64,000 bases of DNA from Jeongeupia naejangsanensis. Its GTDB lineage: Bacteria > Pseudomonadota > Gammaproteobacteria > Burkholderiales > Chitinibacteraceae. A program made the translations under genes and the position numbers. The stretch lies in the NCBI RefSeq assembly GCF_016865585.1, contig NZ_JAESND010000001.1, positions 372,001 through 436,000 of the forward strand. Reading direction: 5' to 3'. Under the pieces are notes generated by a model that saw only the letters and a program-made list of their open reading frames with translations, was not told where the DNA came from and did not search any database. Positions 59,987-64,000 of the stretch are shown here, piece after piece (within the stretch, counting starts at the first letter, position 1; each line of letters opens with the position of its first letter).

Positions 59987-62002
59987 TCAGTCGGCCAGCA
60001 GCCCGCTGGCGCGCTGCACCCGGCGCAGGATGGCCGGCTTCAGCACCTGCCAGTCCGGCCCGGCGCTCGCCAGCGTGAACCAGAGCCGGGCGCGGGTGAT
60101 GCCGGTGTAGACCAGCTCGCGCGTCAGCACCGGATTGAGCCGGTCGGGCAGCAGCAAGGCCGCATGGCTGAACTCCGACCCCTGCGATTTGTGTACCGTC
60201 ATCGCGAACACAGTTTCCACTGCCTGCAGCCGGCTTGGCAGCACCCACTTGATCCGGCCGTCACCCGCCGGGAAGGCCACACGCAGCTTCGTGCCGTCCT
60301 CGCCGGCGGCAGACAGGGTCATGCCGATGTCGCCGTTCATCAGGCCAAGGCCGTAATCGTTGCGCGTCACCAGCACCGGCCGACCGGCATACCAGCCCTG
60401 ATGCGCCGGCAACAGGCCCTCGGCGTGCAACAGCTCGGCGATGCGCTGGTTCAAGCCCTCCACGCCCCACGGTCCGCGCCGCAAGGCACATAGCAACTGG
60501 AACCGGCCATGGGCGGCCAGCACTGCCCTCGCCCAGTCGTCGAACACCGTCTGATCCGCAGTCGCCGCCGGATGCTGCGCAGCCATGACCTGCAGATAGT
60601 GGCGGTAACCCGATGGCGCCGCCTTGCTTTCGTCCGTGCTAAACCGCGCTGCGGCACCATCGATGACGAGATCGCGCAAGGCGGCATCGTCCGGCGTCAG
60701 TTCGATCCGTGCCAGATCGCCGTAACCGTGCGCCCAGACCGCTTGCACCGCGTCGGCATCGCCCGCGTTGACCGCCTCGGCCAGTTGGCCGATCCCGCTG
60801 GCAGCCGAAAAACGGTGGCTGTGCCGCAACATGACAACTGCCTGATCCAGCGCAGTGCCACCGGCGTCGATCAGCGCCGCATCGATGTGCTCGCCGCTCG
60901 CCGCGGCCAGCCAGTCACGCGTCGCCGGCCAGTAATGGCCTTCGCGCGCACGCTGGCACAGCTCGCCAAGCACCGCGCCGGCTTCGACCGACGCCAGCTG
61001 GTCCTTGTCACCGAGCAGGATCAGCCTTGCCGAGGCCGGCAAGGCCGCGAGCACGGCAGCCATCATTTCCAGATCGATCATCGATGCTTCGTCGATAACC
61101 AGCAGATCCAGCGCCAGCGGATGGGTCGCGTCGTGACGGAAGTGGCGGCTGTCCGGCTTGCTACCGAGCAGCCGGTGCAGCGTCGTTACTTCCACCGGGA
61201 TCGCCGTGCGAATGGCCTCGCCGTCGGACAAGCCGTCCAGTGGCAGCTGCCGGACCGCACCGGCGATCGACTCGCCAAGCCGCGCCGCCGCCTTGCCGGT
61301 GGGCGCAGCCAGACGGATGCGCAGCGGCCGGGCGTCGTCACCCTGCAAGGCCAAACTCTGCAACAGGGCCAGCAACCGGACCACCGTTGTCGTCTTGCCG
61401 GTGCCGGGACCGCCGGTGATGATGCTGAAGCCGTTGCCGGCGGCCAGCGCGCACGCCAGCTTCTGCCAGTCGGCGCCCGCATGCTGCGCCGGCGGGAACA
61501 GCGCATCCAGCGCCTGCTTCAGCGCGGCCAACGGCAGGCCGGCCCGCTGCTCGGCGGTGCGCGTCAGCCGTTCCTCGATCGCTGCGCGCACGTCGACTTC
61601 GTACTGCCAGTAGCGGCGCAGATAGAGCCGCGCGCCGGCGAGCACCAGCGGCGACGCGCCCGATCCGTGACCGGTCAGCACCGGATGCTGCAAGGCCGCC
61701 TGCCACGCGGCCAGATCGATCCCGGCGAGCACGGCCGAAGGCAGCAGCAGCCCGGCTTCGTCATCGCCGTCCGGTGGCAGGGACAGCACGAAACTGCTGT
61801 CGGCCAGCGTTGCCTGCAGATCGAGGCAGACGTGACCACGACCCAGCTGATGACTCGCCAGCGCGGCAGCGAGCAGGAGCAGCGATGACGCGTCCGGCGC
61901 TTCGTCGGCCAGAAAGGCGGCAAAGGCGCGGTCCAGTTCGCGCAGCCAGCCACGCTCGGCCCAGCGCGCCAACAGCGCCAGCATTTCGGACTGCGGCATC
62001 AT
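59987..62002 (-). CDS. recD: Exodeoxyribonuclease V alpha subunit RecD
   Basis: 671 residues. N-terminal RecD domain, then SF1B helicase motifs: Walker A GGPGTGKTTTV, motif II VIDEASMIDLEMM, LLGDKDQLASVEAG, and the C-terminal MTVHKSQGSEF. RecD is the 5'-3' helicase of RecBCD, which repairs double-strand breaks and degrades foreign linear DNA. The start overlaps the recB stop by 4 bp; a second ATG three bases later is also possible. Confidence 0.95.
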   Translation of the reverse strand: MMPQSEMLALLARWAERGWLRELDRAFAAFLADEAPDASSLLLLAAALASHQLGRGHVCLDLQATLADSSFVLSLPPDGDDEAGLLLPSAVLAGIDLAAWQAALQHPVLTGHGSGASPLVLAGARLYLRRYWQYEVDVRAAIEERLTRTAEQRAGLPLAALKQALDALFPPAQHAGADWQKLACALAAGNGFSIITGGPGTGKTTTVVRLLALLQSLALQGDDARPLRIRLAAPTGKAAARLGESIAGAVRQLPLDGLSDGEAIRTAIPVEVTTLHRLLGSKPDSRHFRHDATHPLALDLLVIDEASMIDLEMMAAVLAALPASARLILLGDKDQLASVEAGAVLGELCQRAREGHYWPATRDWLAAASGEHIDAALIDAGGTALDQAVVMLRHSHRFSAASGIGQLAEAVNAGDADAVQAVWAHGYGDLARIELTPDDAALRDLVIDGAAARFSTDESKAAPSGYRHYLQVMAAQHPAATADQTVFDDWARAVLAAHGRFQLLCALRRGPWGVEGLNQRIAELLHAEGLLPAHQGWYAGRPVLVTRNDYGLGLMNGDIGMTLSAAGEDGTKLRVAFPAGDGRIKWVLPSRLQAVETVFAMTVHKSQGSEFSHAALLLPDRLNPVLTRELVYTGITRARLWFTLASAGPDWQVLKPAILRRVQRASGLLAD

Positions 62003-64000
62003 GCGCCGGTCTCCTCGGTTGTGGCGCTGAACAACTGCTCCAGCGCATCGATCAGCGCGCGGGGCGGTCGGGTAAAGTGAAGCCCCTGCGTCTCGGCCCG
62101 GTGACCGCGCAGGAACAGGTAGAGCACGCCGCCAACGTGCGCGTCATAGTCGTAATCGGGAATGCGCGACTTGAGCAGCCGGTGCAGCGCGAACACATAC
62201 AGCGCGTACTGCAGGTCGTAGCGGTGCGCCAGTACCGCCTCGACCATCGCCGCCTCGGTGTAGCCGGATTCGTCGGCGCCAAGCCAGTTCGATTTGTAGT
62301 CGGCCACGTAATAGCGCCCCTCGTGCTCGAACACGAGGTCGATGAAGCCCTTGAGCATGCCGTTCAGCTGTCTGGGCAGCAGCGTCGGCCGCGAGGCACC
62401 GGCCAGCGTGTGCTGCCGCAGCAGCGCGTCGAGCTTGCGGGTATCCGCCTGATGCAGTGCAAACCAGAACTCCATTTCCAGCTGGTAACGGCCGAGCGCC
62501 GCCAGCCGCACCGGCGCGGCACCGGGCAAGGAAAACGGCGTATCGAGCAGTTGCGACAGCCAGTCCGACAACGGCGCAATCCAGCGCTGCCAGCCGCGCA
62601 GGTTGCAGCGCCGCGCGATCAGGTCCCCGGCTTCGGCGGGATGGGCAAACACGCGCCCGAAGCCGGTGTTGGCCGCCCATTCGAGCACGCCGTGCAGGAA
62701 ACTCCCCGGCCCCGGGCCGCGCGGAAAGGCATGCAGGCCGCCATCAAGCGGCATGGTCGGCTGCACAACCGCCCTGTCGTGACTTTCGGCGAAAATGTCT
62801 TCGGCAGCGGTCTCGGCCGGCGCCACGGTGACGACACCTGCATCGTCGTCGAGCGCACCGGCCAGCAGCCCCGAATAACTGGTGATCCACCACGGCTCGC
62901 GCGGCGCCATCTGCAAACGCCGCTCGGGGCCGAGGCCGGCATTGGCCGAGTCGGGCCGGTAGGCCTCGTGCTGCTCCGGCGGCAAGGGCAGCACGGCGAT
63001 GTCGACGCTGCTGCCACGCAGCGCATCGAGCGCCGGCTTCAGGTCCGCCGCCGACACCGCTTCACCGCCGCAAAGCAGATAACCGGGCGCGCTCTGCGCC
63101 AGCCCCTTCAACGGCGCCATACCGATCCAGGTCGCGTAGCGCGCCCGGGTCAGCGCCACATAGAGCTTGCGCAGGTCTTCGCCCAGCCGTTCGCGATCGG
63201 CGCGAGCCGCCGCGCCGGCGTCGCCACGCAGTGCCACATGCAAATTGCCGTCATCGTCGTGCCATTTGAGTGGCAAGTCGTCCATCTTGGTCGCGCGGAA
63301 TGCGCAGGCAAAAGGCAGGAAGACCAGCGGGTACTCCAGCCCCTTGGACTTGTGCACGGTCACGACCTTGACCAGCGCCGCGTCGCTTTCCAGCCGCAGC
63401 TTGCGCGCATCGTTGCCGCCGCCGGCGTCCTGCCGCTGTTCGGCCAGATGCCGGATCAGCGCATGCTCGCCGTCGAGCTGCGTGCTGGCCTGTTGCAGCA
63501 TCTCGGCCAGGTGCAGCAGATCGGTCAGCGCGCGTTCGTCGTCCTTGCCGAGCAAACGCAGGGGCACGTCGAAATCGTTCAGCAGCCGGCGCAGCATCGG
63601 CAAGACGCCCTGCTTGCGCCAGCATGCCCGGTAGGCGCGGAACTGCATCACCCGGTTTTCCCACGCCTGTTCGTCGTGGTTCAGCCGGTCCAGCACGTCC
63701 CAGGCGAGACCGAGCGACGCGGTGCCCAGTGCACCACGCAGCAGCCGGTCGTCGTCGGGCTCGGCGCAGGCAGCCAGCCAGCGCTGCAGCTCGGCGGCCT
63801 GCGGACTCTGGAACACCGATTCCTTGTCCGACAGGTAGACGCTGCGCACGCCGCCGCCGGCCAATGCCTTGCGCACTGCCGTGGCCTCGCGACCGGTATT
63901 GACCAGCACCGCAATGTCACCGGGCCGCAGCGGCCTGCGCGGCTCGCCCGGTGCGTCGAATCCGGCCTTGCACTGCTGCCCCAGCCGCAGCAGCGCCACG
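61999..64000 (-). CDS. recB: Exodeoxyribonuclease V beta subunit RecB, C-terminal part
   Basis: The frame is open to the right edge, so the N-terminal half is outside the window; about 667 residues are seen. Helicase motifs V/VI (VVTVHKSKGLEYPLVFLPF; LYVALTRARYATWIG) and the C-terminal nuclease domain with YVADYKSNWLG (Asp and Lys of the active site) and LQYALYVFALHRLLKSR are present. Coupled to recD. Confidence 0.95.
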   Translation of the reverse strand, partial: VALLRLGQQCKAGFDAPGEPRRPLRPGDIAVLVNTGREATAVRKALAGGGVRSVYLSDKESVFQSPQAAELQRWLAACAEPDDDRLLRGALGTASLGLAWDVLDRLNHDEQAWENRVMQFRAYRACWRKQGVLPMLRRLLNDFDVPLRLLGKDDERALTDLLHLAEMLQQASTQLDGEHALIRHLAEQRQDAGGGNDARKLRLESDAALVKVVTVHKSKGLEYPLVFLPFACAFRATKMDDLPLKWHDDDGNLHVALRGDAGAAARADRERLGEDLRKLYVALTRARYATWIGMAPLKGLAQSAPGYLLCGGEAVSAADLKPALDALRGSSVDIAVLPLPPEQHEAYRPDSANAGLGPERRLQMAPREPWWITSYSGLLAGALDDDAGVVTVAPAETAAEDIFAESHDRAVVQPTMPLDGGLHAFPRGPGPGSFLHGVLEWAANTGFGRVFAHPAEAGDLIARRCNLRGWQRWIAPLSDWLSQLLDTPFSLPGAAPVRLAALGRYQLEMEFWFALHQADTRKLDALLRQHTLAGASRPTLLPRQLNGMLKGFIDLVFEHEGRYYVADYKSNWLGADESGYTEAAMVEAVLAHRYDLQYALYVFALHRLLKSRIPDYDYDAHVGGVLYLFLRGHRAETQGLHFTRPPRALIDALEQLFSATTEETGA

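Overview
The window looks like part of a GC-rich proteobacterial chromosome. A betaproteobacterium is my best guess from protein style and codon use, but there is no rRNA or tRNA to confirm it. No tRNA, rRNA, CRISPR array or IS element was recognised.

Layout. (1) 1-1840: the C-terminal part of a phospholipase D-type (Tle5-like) effector cut by the window edge, followed by a Sel1-repeat lipoprotein, which is the usual arrangement of a type VI secretion phospholipase and its immunity protein. (2) About 1893-33426: an apparently complete lambda/HK97-type siphophage prophage. Lysis, tail, head, packaging, late antiterminator and replication genes run leftward on the minus strand. The immunity region is at about 30.4-31.3 kb. 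A short rightward operon ends in a DUF4224 protein and a tyrosine integrase. Two AT-rich, plus-strand cargo insertions interrupt the leftward morphogenesis operon: a Septu-like ATPase/HNH defence pair (10462-12454) and a lone protein with a caspase-like His/Cys pair (17587-18504). A VOC-fold protein (26708-27187) is another accessory gene. (3) 33427-36189: an AT-richer stretch with a secreted protein of unknown function and a universal stress protein. (4) 36190-53558: an organosulfur-acquisition locus. A 13-gene leftward run encodes a TonB-dependent receptor, an M20 amidohydrolase, an SsuD-like monooxygenase, two DszB-like desulfinases, TonB-ExbB-ExbD, a sulfonate-type binding protein, an MFS transporter, two ABC permeases and a class II aldolase, and it ends at a strong terminator. 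A third DszB paralogue that has lost its catalytic Cys and His, an SfnR-like sigma-54 activator and a GntR/UTRA regulator sit upstream. (5) 53583-59937: a rightward operon of an AprA/fumarate-reductase-like flavoprotein, a 2x[4Fe-4S] ferredoxin, a complete ABC importer whose binding protein has an extra NosL-like C-terminal domain, a HEAT-repeat protein and a DUF971 protein. (6) 59987-64000: recD and the 3' part of recB.

How the genes fit together. Four -24/-12 (sigma-54) promoter matches lie in front of the TonB-receptor run, the ssuD-like gene, the inactive DszB paralogue and gntR. The first two have the same 10-mer CCAGCTGGTG about 100-115 bp upstream, a typical enhancer distance. This supports a sulfur-scavenging regulon controlled by the SfnR-like activator: a TonB-energised receptor takes up an organosulfur compound, ABC/MFS proteins move it or its products across the inner membrane, the flavin monooxygenase and desulfinases release sulfite, and the downstream flavoprotein/ferredoxin pair does an unknown redox step. 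The first locus has two permeases but no ATPase, so the ATPase at 57805 may be shared.

In the prophage, a perfect palindromic operator lies upstream of the short repressor gene and two related palindromes lie just downstream of it, so one repressor probably controls both the lytic operon and the integration operon. A canonical A AAA AAG slippery site makes the G-GT tail chaperone fusion.
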